Source of the DNA: an uncultured Bacteroidales bacterium
GTDB taxonomy: Bacteria > Bacteroidota > Bacteroidia > Bacteroidales > UBA932
DNA: 32,215 bases
NCBI GenBank assembly: GCA_934702165.1
Contig: CAKUYG010000005.1
Coordinates: 1-32,215 of the forward strand
Reading direction: 5' to 3'
Part shown: positions 1 to 8,206 of the stretch, piece after piece
Layout of the letters: each line of letters begins with the position of its first letter
Numbering within the stretch: position 1 is the stretch's first letter
The notes under the pieces: generated by a model
Told to the model about the DNA's origin: nothing
The model's input: the letters and a program-made list of their open reading frames with translations, nothing else
The model's database searches: none
Program-made: the position numbers and the translations under genes

Positions 1-1
1 C

Positions 2-802
2 GGCAAGACCGCTGACATAGGGTTGAAGACCCAGCTTCTACCTAAAGACAAGGAACTCGAAATACGCTCCAGGATCGCCTCAAGGCTCGTCAGGGGCACA
101 ATCGATGTCTTCCTCAACTATGAGCCGAACTCCGCAGAGGCTGTCCGGCAGATAGACATGGAGGCGGCACGCGCCTACATAGCACAGACGTCCATTCTCG
201 CCAAGGAAATGGGAGTGCAGTACAGTCCGTCCAACACGGCCATACTTCTCAATGCCGTACTCGGCCTCCCGAACCTCACCGAGACCAAGAAGACTGATGT
301 GATCACGGAAGAGAACTGGCCGGCAGTAAGCGAGGCGTTCGACCGCTGCCTCGACACCGTAGACGAATACCGCGTCCGCGAGGGCGAGGCGCTATACAAG
401 GATGTGACTTCAAGGGTGACGAATATCCTCAGACTCTATGAGGGAGTCGAGTCACACGAGAAAGAGAGACTTGATGCCGTAAGGGAGCGCATCCTCAAGG
501 CCGCTGAAGACCTCCAGATCAAGCTCGACAGAGAAAGGTTCGAGCAGGAGATGATATTCTATCTGGAAAAACTCGACATCAACGAGGAAAAAGTCCGCCT
601 TCGCCAGCACTGCAAGTATTTTCTGGATACGATCGACTCTGAAAGCTATCCAGGAAAAAAACTCGGCTTCATCATACAGGAAATGGGGCGGGAGATCAAC
701 ACCACCGGCTCAAAAGCCAACCATGCTGAAATACAAAAGCTCGTCGTTCAGATGAAGGACGAGCTTGAGAAAATACGTGAGCAGTCTATGAATATACTGT
801 AG
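2..802 (+). CDS. yicC: YicC-family protein (YicC/YloC endoribonuclease), 5'-truncated
   Basis: The reading frame is open from the first bases of the window, so the start codon lies upstream. A TTG at 23 falls inside the conserved N-terminal domain and is not a credible start. About 266 residues are visible, and the family is usually near 290. The N-terminal part has the family pattern of a charged stretch followed by RLVRGTIDVFLNYE. The C-terminal DUF1732 part reads LGFIIQEMGREINTTGSKAN and then VVQMKDELEKIREQ, which is highly typical. YicC proteins are reported as metal-dependent endoribonucleases involved in RNA turnover. In many Bacteroidota yicC is followed by guanylate kinase, but here a convergent gene follows after only 7 bp. 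Confidence 0.9.
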   Translation, partial: GKTADIGLKTQLLPKDKELEIRSRIASRLVRGTIDVFLNYEPNSAEAVRQIDMEAARAYIAQTSILAKEMGVQYSPSNTAILLNAVLGLPNLTETKKTDVITEENWPAVSEAFDRCLDTVDEYRVREGEALYKDVTSRVTNILRLYEGVESHEKERLDAVRERILKAAEDLQIKLDRERFEQEMIFYLEKLDINEEKVRLRQHCKYFLDTIDSESYPGKKLGFIIQEMGREINTTGSKANHAEIQKLVVQMKDELEKIREQSMNIL

Positions 803-809
803 ACTCCAC

Positions 810-1295
810 TTATTCAGCTTTTGAAGCCGCGGCTGCCTTTGGCGACGCGGCTTTTTCCGTAACGGAGGGATTTTTCTTCTTGACAATCTCGGAGACTGAC
901 TTCTCGAAGTCCTGCTCGCTTATCATGCCGCAGGTGCCGTTGAACTGGGCTCCCATTTCGACCTGGAGTTTGTTGATGTGGATGTCTCCCGATACTGAAG
1001 CGAGGCTCTTTACTGAAAGGGTGTCCTTGACATAGACTTCCCCTTCGAGCTTGCCCCAGAGATCAAGATTGGTACACAGGAGCCTGCCGGATATGACAGC
1101 GGTCTCACCGACTACAATCTTCCCTTCGGAAAAAACGGTTCCGAAAACCTCGCCGTCAACCCTTATATCGGCCGAAGACACGATGTCGCCTGTAATGACG
1201 GCACCTTTGGAAATACGGGTCACGTCATTGACATTGACGGACATGTCTGAAGATTTCTGCATATTGTCTGATTTTTTAAACAAGGCCCTTACCAT
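810..1295 (-). CDS. Bactofilin family protein
   Basis: This is a small cytoskeletal protein of the bactofilin (DUF583) family. Such proteins polymerise into membrane-associated filaments that position cell-wall or polysaccharide machinery. The core shows the regular right-handed beta-helix pattern of short repeats: SKGAVITGDIVSSADIRVDG, then GEVFGTVFSEGKIVVG, then AVISGRLLCTNLDLWGKLEG. The C-terminal tail (about the last 25 residues) is rich in Lys and Ala. The start is uncertain. ATG at 1295 gives MVRALFKKSD and overlaps secA by 20 bp. TTG at 1283 gives MFKKSD, which resembles many bactofilin N-termini. ATG at 1262 begins just after the secA stop. The gene lies directly behind secA and is probably co-transcribed with it. 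No terminator fits in the 7 bp before the convergent yicC. Confidence 0.85.
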   Translation of the reverse strand: MVRALFKKSDNMQKSSDMSVNVNDVTRISKGAVITGDIVSSADIRVDGEVFGTVFSEGKIVVGETAVISGRLLCTNLDLWGKLEGEVYVKDTLSVKSLASVSGDIHINKLQVEMGAQFNGTCGMISEQDFEKSVSEIVKKKNPSVTEKAASPKAAAASKAE

Positions 1296-4200
1296 GGCAG
1301 TTCTTGTATTTCTTGCCGCTCCCGCACGGGCAAGGATCATTGCGGCCTATCGTCTTGTCAACCTTGACAGGGGTGCGCGCTTTCTGCTCCGCGTTGGTGG
1401 CGAGGTCACTGCGGCCTGCCTGCATCTTGCTCATGTCCGGGCTCTGCTGCACCGGACGCTGCGGCTGCTCCGGAGACTCGCGCAGCGGCACGAATGCCTT
1501 GAAAAGGAAGGACAGAACATCCTTGTTGAGGGTCTCGAGCATTGACGCGAAGAGGTTGTAGCTCTCGAGTTTGTATACCACAACCGGATCTTTCTGCTCG
1601 TAGGAAGCGTTCTGCACACTCTGTTTGAGATCATCCATCTCACGGAGGTGCTCTTTCCAATGCTCATCGATCTGGTAGAGGATGATGTTCTTGCTGAGGG
1701 TCTTGGCAATCTCGCGGCCGTCGGAATTGTAGGCTTTCTCAAGGTTGACACTGAGCCCTATCTGCTTGATGCCGTCGGAGACAGGGATGGCTATGTTCTG
1801 ATAGAGTTTGCCCTGCTTCTCGTAGACTTCCTTGACGATAGGATAGAGTTTCTCGACAAGGGCGTCCATACGGCGCTTGTAGACTTCCATCATGTGCTCC
1901 GTCAGTCTGTCCTCAAGTTCTTCGCGCTTTGCTTTCTCATAGAAAGCGGCATCGAAGCCTGTGTCTATGGAGTACATGGCCATAAGGGCCACCTCGAAAT
2001 CCTCGAAAGGAAGATGACGGTTCTTCTCCACGAAAAGGGTGGCGGCGTCAAGCATCATGTTGCGAAGGTCGATCTCTATCTTGTCTCCGCTGATGGCGTT
2101 GCGGCGGCGCGCATAGATTGCCTCCCTCTGGTAATTCATGACATCATCGTATTCGAGGAGGCGCTTGCGTATGCCGAAATTGTTTTCTTCTACCTTGCGC
2201 TGCGCGTTCTCGACAGCTTTGGAGAGCATGTTGTTCTCAAGGGCCTCGTCATCGGCCATGCCGAGCCTGTCAACCATGCCGGCTATCCTCTCGGAGCCGA
2301 AAAGACGCATGAGCTTGTCCTCAAGGGAGAGGTAGAAAGTTGATGAGCCCGGATCCCCCTGACGTCCGGCACGACCACGGAGCTGACGGTCCACACGGCG
2401 TGAATCGTGACGTTCCGTACCGATGATGGCCAGTCCGCCTGCGGCCTTGACTTCAGGAGAAAGCTTGATGTCGGTACCGCGGCCTGCCATGTTGGTGGCG
2501 ATAGTCACGGTGGAACTCTGTCCGGCCTGGGCCACGATCTCGGCCTCGCGGGCATGCTCCTTGGCGTTGAGCACGTTGTGACGGATTCCCCTCATCCTGA
2601 GCATGCGGCTCAGGAGTTCGGAAGTCTCGACATCGGTGGTGCCGACAAGTACCGGGCGGCCCTTGGAGGTAAGATCCACGATACGCTCTATGACTGCGTT
2701 GTATTTGGCCTTCTTGGTCTTGTATATCAAATCATTCTGATCGTCGCGGATGACAGGGCGGTTGGTCGGGATGACCATCACGTCCAGCTTGTAGATGCTC
2801 CAGAACTCGCCCGCCTCGGTCTCGGCCGTACCGGTCATTCCGGCGAGCTTGTGATACATGCGGAAGTAGTTCTGAAGGGTGATGGTGGCGAATGTCTGCG
2901 TGGCACCCTCGACCTTGACGTTCTCTTTGGCCTCCACAGCCTGATGCAGTCCGTCGCTCCAGCGGCGGCCCTCCATGATACGTCCGGTAGACTCGTCCAC
3001 GATCTTGATCTGCCCGTCCATTATCACGTAGTCCACGTCCTTCTCGAACATTGTGTAAGCCTTCAGGAGCTGGATCACGGTGTGTACGCGCTCGCTCTTG
3101 AGGGAGAACTCCGACATCAGTGCGTCCTTCTTCTGCTGCTTCTCCTGAAGCGGGAGATCAGAATGCTCGATTTCCGCGGTCTGGGAGCCGACGTCCGGAA
3201 GCACGAAGAAGTCGTCGTTGCCCACGGCTTTGGCGAGCACCTCATGGCCCTTGTCTGTCATGTCCACGGAATGGAGCTGCTCGTTGATGACGAAGTAAAG
3301 CGGATCAGTCACCACAGGCATCTCCCTCTCGTTGTCCTGCATATAGTAGTTCTCCGCCTTCTGGAGGAGGACCTTCATGCCCGGTTCGGAAAGGAACTTG
3401 ATGAGCGGGGAATACTTCGGCAGACCCTTGTGGGCACGGAGCAGGAGCTTGCCGCCCTCGTTCTCATCGCCCTCGGCTATCTTCTTACGGGCTTCGTTGA
3501 GCACCTGGTTCACAAGGGCACGCTGGGCCTGGTAGAGCTTCTCCACGAACGGTTTGAACTCCATGAACTGGGCCTCATCGGCATCGTTGCGCTGGATCGG
3601 TCCCGATATGATGAGAGGTGTGCGGGCATCGTCTATGAGTACGGAGTCCACCTCATCGACTATGGCGTAGTGATGCTTGCGCTGCACCAGGTCCTCCTGA
3701 ACCACGGCCATGTTGTCACGCAGATAATCGAAACCGAACTCGTTGTTGGTACCGAAAGTGATGTCGCAGTTGTAGGCCTTGCGGCGCGCATCGGAATTAG
3801 GCTGATGCTTGTCTATGCAGTCCACGGACAGGCCGTGGAACATGTACAGAGGCCCCATCCACTCAGAATCTCGCTTGGAGAGGTAGTCGTTGACCGTGAC
3901 GATGTGGACGCCCTTGCCTGCGAGGGCGTTGAGAAACACCGGAAGCGTGGCGACAAGGGTCTTGCCCTCGCCGGTGGCCATCTCAGCTATCTTGCCCTGG
4001 TGCAGAGCGATACCTCCGATGAGCTGGACATCGTAATGCACCATGTCCCAGGTGATCTCGTTGCCGCCTGCCATCCAGTGGTTGTGGTATATGGCCTTGT
4101 CCCCGTCGATGGTGACAAAATCGTGACCCACGGAAAGGTCCTTGTCGAACTGCGTGGCGGTCACCTCCACGGACTCGTTTTCCTTGAAGCGGCGCGCCGT

Positions 4201-4551
4201 GGACTTCATTATTGCGAAGGCCTCCGGCAGCATCTCGTTGAGGCTCTTCTCTATAGCCTCGTCCTCATCCTTGACCAGCTTGTCTGACTCATCGGCAAGT
4301 TTCTCTTTCTCGGAAACGGGAATATCCTTATTGAGTTCTTCCTTGATCTGTGCTATACGGTCCTCGAACGGAGCCTCCACCTCGGAGAGCTTCTGCCGGA
4401 GCGCTGCCGAGCGGGCGCGCAATTCATCGTTGGACAGGGCGTCGATCTCCGGATAGACCGCGAGAATCTTCTGCAGAATCGGCTTCACCGCCTTGTAGTC
4501 GCGGTCGGCCTTGGAGCCGAAAACTTTTCCTATTACTGAAGCGAATGACAT
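1276..4551 (-). CDS. secA: Preprotein translocase ATPase SecA
   Basis: SecA is the motor ATPase that pushes unfolded preproteins through the SecYEG channel at the inner membrane. The product is about 1,091 aa, longer than E. coli SecA (about 900), as is usual in Bacteroidota. Walker A is MATGEGKTL near residue 194. The DEAD-type motif is the DEVDSVLIDDARTPLIISGP block. The second motor domain carries TNMAGRGTDIKL and RQLRGRAGRQGDPGSS. The C-terminus is a complete zinc-binding tail, CPCGSGKKYKNCHG (Cys1074, Cys1076, Cys1085, His1086), used for SecB or lipid contact. I chose the ATG at 4551 (MSFASVIGKV), which is preceded by AAGAGAAG. The reading frame is open nine codons further, but that extension reaches into the promoter. 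The bactofilin gene follows immediately. Confidence 0.97.
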   Translation of the reverse strand: MSFASVIGKVFGSKADRDYKAVKPILQKILAVYPEIDALSNDELRARSAALRQKLSEVEAPFEDRIAQIKEELNKDIPVSEKEKLADESDKLVKDEDEAIEKSLNEMLPEAFAIMKSTARRFKENESVEVTATQFDKDLSVGHDFVTIDGDKAIYHNHWMAGGNEITWDMVHYDVQLIGGIALHQGKIAEMATGEGKTLVATLPVFLNALAGKGVHIVTVNDYLSKRDSEWMGPLYMFHGLSVDCIDKHQPNSDARRKAYNCDITFGTNNEFGFDYLRDNMAVVQEDLVQRKHHYAIVDEVDSVLIDDARTPLIISGPIQRNDADEAQFMEFKPFVEKLYQAQRALVNQVLNEARKKIAEGDENEGGKLLLRAHKGLPKYSPLIKFLSEPGMKVLLQKAENYYMQDNEREMPVVTDPLYFVINEQLHSVDMTDKGHEVLAKAVGNDDFFVLPDVGSQTAEIEHSDLPLQEKQQKKDALMSEFSLKSERVHTVIQLLKAYTMFEKDVDYVIMDGQIKIVDESTGRIMEGRRWSDGLHQAVEAKENVKVEGATQTFATITLQNYFRMYHKLAGMTGTAETEAGEFWSIYKLDVMVIPTNRPVIRDDQNDLIYKTKKAKYNAVIERIVDLTSKGRPVLVGTTDVETSELLSRMLRMRGIRHNVLNAKEHAREAEIVAQAGQSSTVTIATNMAGRGTDIKLSPEVKAAGGLAIIGTERHDSRRVDRQLRGRAGRQGDPGSSTFYLSLEDKLMRLFGSERIAGMVDRLGMADDEALENNMLSKAVENAQRKVEENNFGIRKRLLEYDDVMNYQREAIYARRRNAISGDKIEIDLRNMMLDAATLFVEKNRHLPFEDFEVALMAMYSIDTGFDAAFYEKAKREELEDRLTEHMMEVYKRRMDALVEKLYPIVKEVYEKQGKLYQNIAIPVSDGIKQIGLSVNLEKAYNSDGREIAKTLSKNIILYQIDEHWKEHLREMDDLKQSVQNASYEQKDPVVVYKLESYNLFASMLETLNKDVLSFLFKAFVPLRESPEQPQRPVQQSPDMSKMQAGRSDLATNAEQKARTPVKVDKTIGRNDPCPCGSGKKYKNCHGKGLV

Positions 4552-4577
4552 TCTTCTCTTATATTTATTAAATCTCA

Positions 4578-4608
4578 CAAATATAACTATATTTGTCCTT
4601 ACAGCAAA
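4578..4608 (-). promoter_or_regulatory. secA promoter (TTTG-N19-TATATTTG)
   Basis: Read on the minus strand, TTTG (complement of 4605-4608) is followed by 19 bases and then TATATTTG (4585 down to 4578). This matches the Bacteroidota sigma-ABfr consensus well. The predicted leader to the secA ATG at 4551 is about 20 bases. Confidence 0.7.
4588..4595 (+). promoter_or_regulatory. -7 box of the GH2 gene promoter (TATATTTG)
   Basis: TATATTTG matches TAnnTTTG and lies 24 bases before the GH2 ATG. The -33 region (about 4564-4568, TTTAT) is poor. The box is the mirror image of the secA -7 box, with only two bases between the two. Confidence 0.55.
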
Positions 4609-4619
4609 ATCAAAAACCG

Positions 4620-7100
4620 ATGAAGCATCATCTTACCCTAATCCTGGCCGCCATGCTCACACTGGCAGGGTGCGGCAGCGTAAGCCAGTCCCCACGTGAA
4701 GTGGAGGACTTCAACTTCGGATGGAAATTCTCCCTCGGCGACGACCTTTCCTGGTCCGGAGCCGACTTCGACGACTCCGCCTGGAGGGCTCTGCACCTTC
4801 CCCACGACTGGTCAGTAGAAGGAGAATTCTCCAAAGACAACCCCTCCACCCCGAGCGGCGGAGCACTGCCTGGCGGAATCGGCTGGTACCGCAAGACTTT
4901 CGTCCTCCCGGAACTGAGCGGGCAGGAGAGGTACAGCCTCGAATTCGACGGGGTCTTCATGAACAGCACCGTATATCTCAACGGTCACGCCCTCGGCACC
5001 CGCCCCTACGGCTACAGCTCTTTCCACTATGACCTCACGCCATACCTCCAGGCAGGCGAGAACCTTGTCGCAGTGCGCTGCGACAATGCCGAGCAGCCGA
5101 ATTCAAGGTGGTACGCCGGCTGCGGCATCTACCGCAACGTAAGGCTAGTGCGCACCACCGACACGCACGTGGCCTACAACGGCTCTTTCGTGACCACAGC
5201 GACAGCCGGAGAAAAGAGCACGGTCAGGGTACAGACGGAGATCGAGGGCCCGCAGCAAGAGAATGTCAAGGTAATCTATGAGATACTCGACCACAAGGGA
5301 CACAGGCTCGCCTCAAGCGAAGCCTCATACGCTGACGGCAGCGCCAACGGCGAACTCGAACTCAAGGGAGCAAGGCCGTGGAGCCTGGAGGACCCGTATC
5401 TCTATACGCTCAGGACGGAACTGTATTCAGGAGACACCCTCAAAGACCGCTACGACACACGATTCGGCATCCGCAGCATAAGCTGGGACAAGGACAAGGG
5501 ATTCTTCCTCAACGGCAAGAATGTCAAGATGCTGGGAGTCTGCATGCACCACGACATGGGCTGCATCGGCACGGCAGTGCACCGCAGAGCCCTGGAACGC
5601 CAGCTCGAAAAGCTCAAGAGCATGGGAGTCAACGCAATACGCACGTCCCACAACCCGCCCGCACCGGAACTGCTGGACCTCTGCGACGAGATGGGCTTCC
5701 TGGTGATGGACGAGGCGATGGACATGTGGCGCAAACGTAAGACACGCTACGACTACGCCCGCTTCTTCGATGAGTGGCACAGGGCCGACATCCAGGACTT
5801 CATAAAGCGCGACCGCAACCACCCGAGTGTGGTGATGTGGAGCATAGGCAACGAAATCCTCGAACAGAGCGACTCCAAGAGCGACATTATAGAGAACCTC
5901 AGCGCCGAGGAGGCAAACACACTGCTCAATTTCATACACTCCCTCGGGCAGAGCGACTCCAATGAAAACAACCCCAACATCGTGCTGACCAGACATCTGG
6001 CCGGACTGGTTCGGGAGCTTGACACCACAAGAGCCATCACCGCCGGATGCAACGGGGTATGGCCCGGCAACAACCTGCTGCGCAGCGGAGCTCTCGACGT
6101 CTACGGGTTCAACTACCACCCGCACCTGTACGACTCATGCAGGGTATGGTTCCCGGACAAGCCTCTCATCGGCTCGGAGACGGCTTCAGCCCTCAACAGC
6201 CGCGGGGTTTACTACCAGCCGTCAACCAGGGTGCAGAAGCTTCCGGGCAAGGACTGGGCTCCCGGACAGGAGGCGGAACACCAGTGCACCGCGTACGACG
6301 TCAGCAGCGCCCCTTGGGCCAACACTGCCACGGAGGCATGGGTAGCGGTGCGCGACAGGGACTACATGGCGGGAACCTTCCTCTGGACCGGGTTTGACTA
6401 CCTCGGCGAGCCCACCCCGTACGGCTGGCCGTCAAGGAGCTCGTATTTCGGGGTATTCGACCTGGCAGGGTTCCCGAAAGACAGTTACTGGCTGTACAGG
6501 TCTGAATGGACGGACGAGACCACCCTGCACATCTTCCCTCACTGGAACTGGTCAAAGGGCGACAAGGTGGACATCTGGGCATACTACAACAACGCCGACG
6601 AGGTTGAGCTTCTGGTCAACGGCAAGTCGCTGGGCAAACGCTCAAAGACGAGGGACACCCTCCACGCCGAATGGCTTTCTGTACCTTTCGAGGCAGGCAG
6701 GATAGAAGCCATTTCCTACAAGGACGGCAAGGAGGTCGCACGTGACGCGCGCTACACAACCGGGCCGGCAGTGTCGCTCAAGCTCACCGCAGACAGGGAC
6801 GTGATCTCCGCAGACGGGTACGACCTCTCTTTCGTCACGGTGGAAGCCCTTGACAAGGACGGACGTGAGGTGCCGGTGGCTGATGACATGCTCTCATTCA
6901 GTGTGGACGGGGCCGGGGAACTCTTCGGGGTGGACAACGGCAATGCAGCAGACACCCTTTCCCTCAAGGGTTCGCGTAAAGCGCTCTTCTCCGGCAAGGC
7001 CCTCGCCGTGGTACGCTCCCTGAGGGGAGAAAAAGGGACGGCAACACTCACGGTAAGCGCCCCTTACGGCTCTGTCAAGCTCAACATAAAGGCGGAGTGA
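4620..7100 (+). CDS. Glycoside hydrolase family 2 lipoprotein (beta-galactosidase-like)
   Basis: This is a surface or periplasmic exo-glycosidase of about 826 aa with the GH2 layout. It has a sugar-binding jelly-roll domain (about residues 25-180), an Ig-like domain (about 180-285), and a TIM barrel from about 290 starting with FFLNGKNVKMLGVCMHHD. The acid/base is Glu412 in WSIGNE. The nucleophile is Glu520 in LIGSET. Behind the barrel come a DUF4982-like segment (DEVELLVNGKSLG) and an invasin-like Ig domain (LKLTADRDVISADGYDLSF). The signal peptide ends in a lipobox LAGC with Cys18. The start is ATG 4620; the TTG in frame at 4593 lies inside the promoter. Substrate cannot be told from sequence: GH2 enzymes with these C-terminal domains act on beta-galactosides and related sugars. 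No SusC/SusD pair is nearby, so it is not part of a visible polysaccharide-utilisation locus. Confidence 0.9.
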   Translation: MKHHLTLILAAMLTLAGCGSVSQSPREVEDFNFGWKFSLGDDLSWSGADFDDSAWRALHLPHDWSVEGEFSKDNPSTPSGGALPGGIGWYRKTFVLPELSGQERYSLEFDGVFMNSTVYLNGHALGTRPYGYSSFHYDLTPYLQAGENLVAVRCDNAEQPNSRWYAGCGIYRNVRLVRTTDTHVAYNGSFVTTATAGEKSTVRVQTEIEGPQQENVKVIYEILDHKGHRLASSEASYADGSANGELELKGARPWSLEDPYLYTLRTELYSGDTLKDRYDTRFGIRSISWDKDKGFFLNGKNVKMLGVCMHHDMGCIGTAVHRRALERQLEKLKSMGVNAIRTSHNPPAPELLDLCDEMGFLVMDEAMDMWRKRKTRYDYARFFDEWHRADIQDFIKRDRNHPSVVMWSIGNEILEQSDSKSDIIENLSAEEANTLLNFIHSLGQSDSNENNPNIVLTRHLAGLVRELDTTRAITAGCNGVWPGNNLLRSGALDVYGFNYHPHLYDSCRVWFPDKPLIGSETASALNSRGVYYQPSTRVQKLPGKDWAPGQEAEHQCTAYDVSSAPWANTATEAWVAVRDRDYMAGTFLWTGFDYLGEPTPYGWPSRSSYFGVFDLAGFPKDSYWLYRSEWTDETTLHIFPHWNWSKGDKVDIWAYYNNADEVELLVNGKSLGKRSKTRDTLHAEWLSVPFEAGRIEAISYKDGKEVARDARYTTGPAVSLKLTADRDVISADGYDLSFVTVEALDKDGREVPVADDMLSFSVDGAGELFGVDNGNAADTLSLKGSRKALFSGKALAVVRSLRGEKGTATLTVSAPYGSVKLNIKAE

Positions 7101-7120
7101 TCTCCGACAGACAATTCAAT

Positions 7121-7152
7121 CCGTGGCCGCATTCCGCGGTCACGGAATTTTT
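7121..7152 (+). terminator. Intrinsic terminator of the GH2 gene
   Basis: CCGTGGCCGC (7121-7130) pairs with GCGGTCACGG (7136-7145) over ten positions, one of them a G-U wobble. The loop is 5 nt, and five T follow at 7148-7152. The next gene's -7 box starts at 7154, so terminator and promoter are packed back to back. Confidence 0.75.
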
Positions 7153-7153
7153 G

Positions 7154-7161
7154 TACCTTTG
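7154..7161 (+). promoter_or_regulatory. -7 box of the UbiA/radical SAM unit (TACCTTTG)
   Basis: TACCTTTG followed by CA matches TAnnTTTG and its common extension. It ends only 8 bases before the ATG at 7170, so the transcript should have almost no leader. No convincing -33 box is visible because the GH2 terminator stem occupies that region. Confidence 0.65.
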
Positions 7162-7169
7162 CAGCGGAA

Positions 7170-8204
7170 ATGGGTACTTTACGCCAATGGTTCAAAAACG
7201 CTCGCTCTCTGTCCCTCGCACAGAGCCTGACCCCGGCCATCCTGGCCGTGGTGATGGCGACTGGACATGACGGATTCAGCCTTGCGCTTTCCATCTGCGC
7301 CGTGGCAGGCGTAGCCTGCGCGCACCTGGCCCTCAATCTGGCCGATGACTGGTTCGATTACAAGTCTGACATGATGGGAGACAGGCAGAAAGTGATACGC
7401 AAAGGTTTCCGGGCCATGACGGTAAAATATCCATATCTGACGGACGGCAGCGAATCCATGAAAAGCCTCGGCATGGCCATAGCCTCGTTCAGCGGGGCTG
7501 CCTGCATCTGCGGCGCCATAGTATTCGCCATACGTACAAGTCAAAACGGTTTTTGCAGCCTCCAGGGAAGCTGGTGGATAGCGGCAATCGTCTGCGCCAC
7601 GGCTTTCCTTGGAGCATTCTATTCCGCTCCTCCTCTCAAACTGGGATTCCACGGGCTGGGTGAGATCGTCATCGGCGTGATATTCGGCCCGCTGCTGATG
7701 ATAGGTGTGTTCTATGCCGCATCCGGACAGGTGTCACCCGAGATAGTGTGGATATCCATCCCTGTCGGTCTGCTGGTGATGAACATCCTGTACACTCACA
7801 GTTTCATAGAAAAAGCCGGAGATGCGGAGAGCGGGAAGAAGACCCTGGCCCTTCTGCTCGGATCGGACAAGGCGGGGCTTGCGATGGCATATTCACTCAA
7901 CATCCTGCCTTTTGCCATGATCACGGCCGCAGTGTGCCTGGGAGTGCTGCATCCGTTATACCTGCTTGTCCTGCTCATTCTTCCCAGGGCAATATGGCTC
8001 TGCTCGTCGCTGAAAGGATTTGCCGAAGGACGTACGGGAGTACCAGGCAAGCCTGCCCCATGGCTAGGGCCGATGATGGAATGGGAACCGGTCAGGGAAT
8101 CCGGAGTCGACTGGTTCCTGATGCGGTGGCTGACTGCCCGAAACACCCTGAGCGGATTCTGCATGACGGTGGCCGCAGCTCGACTGATACTTTTAATTTT
8201 CTAA
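7170..8204 (+). CDS. UbiA-family prenyltransferase (MenA-like)
   Basis: This is an integral membrane protein of 344 aa with about eight to nine hydrophobic segments. The UbiA superfamily transfers a polyprenyl chain from its diphosphate to an aromatic or other acceptor. The first Asp-rich motif is clear: NLADDWFDYKSD near residue 55. The second is weaker. EKAGDAESGKKTLALLLG near residue 215 aligns with the MenA region, but the usual D-x3-D reads E-x3-D. An extra hydrophilic stretch (about residues 68-95) follows the first motif. The opening WFKNARSLSLAQSLTPAILA is typical for the family and supports ATG 7170. A radical SAM gene starts 2 bp after the stop, so the two probably act on the same lipid. 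The acceptor is not predictable. It could be the menaquinone enzyme MenA, but no men gene is nearby. Confidence 0.85.
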   Translation: MGTLRQWFKNARSLSLAQSLTPAILAVVMATGHDGFSLALSICAVAGVACAHLALNLADDWFDYKSDMMGDRQKVIRKGFRAMTVKYPYLTDGSESMKSLGMAIASFSGAACICGAIVFAIRTSQNGFCSLQGSWWIAAIVCATAFLGAFYSAPPLKLGFHGLGEIVIGVIFGPLLMIGVFYAASGQVSPEIVWISIPVGLLVMNILYTHSFIEKAGDAESGKKTLALLLGSDKAGLAMAYSLNILPFAMITAAVCLGVLHPLYLLVLLILPRAIWLCSSLKGFAEGRTGVPGKPAPWLGPMMEWEPVRESGVDWFLMRWLTARNTLSGFCMTVAAARLILLIF

Positions 8205-8206
8205 TA

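Noticed and set aside
2407..4287. A 626-codon open frame antisense to secA
   Set aside because: It is rich in His, Leu, Val and Gly, has no domain signature, and lies fully opposite the conserved secA motor region. It is a by-product of the secA codon pattern.
4593..4619. TTG start of the GH2 gene
   Set aside because: It lies within the -7 box, and the added residues disrupt the lipoprotein signal peptide.
7748..8206. N-terminal extension of the radical SAM protein to 452 aa
   Set aside because: The extension overlaps the prenyltransferase in another frame and is low-complexity with no homology. ATG 8207 gives a proper family start.
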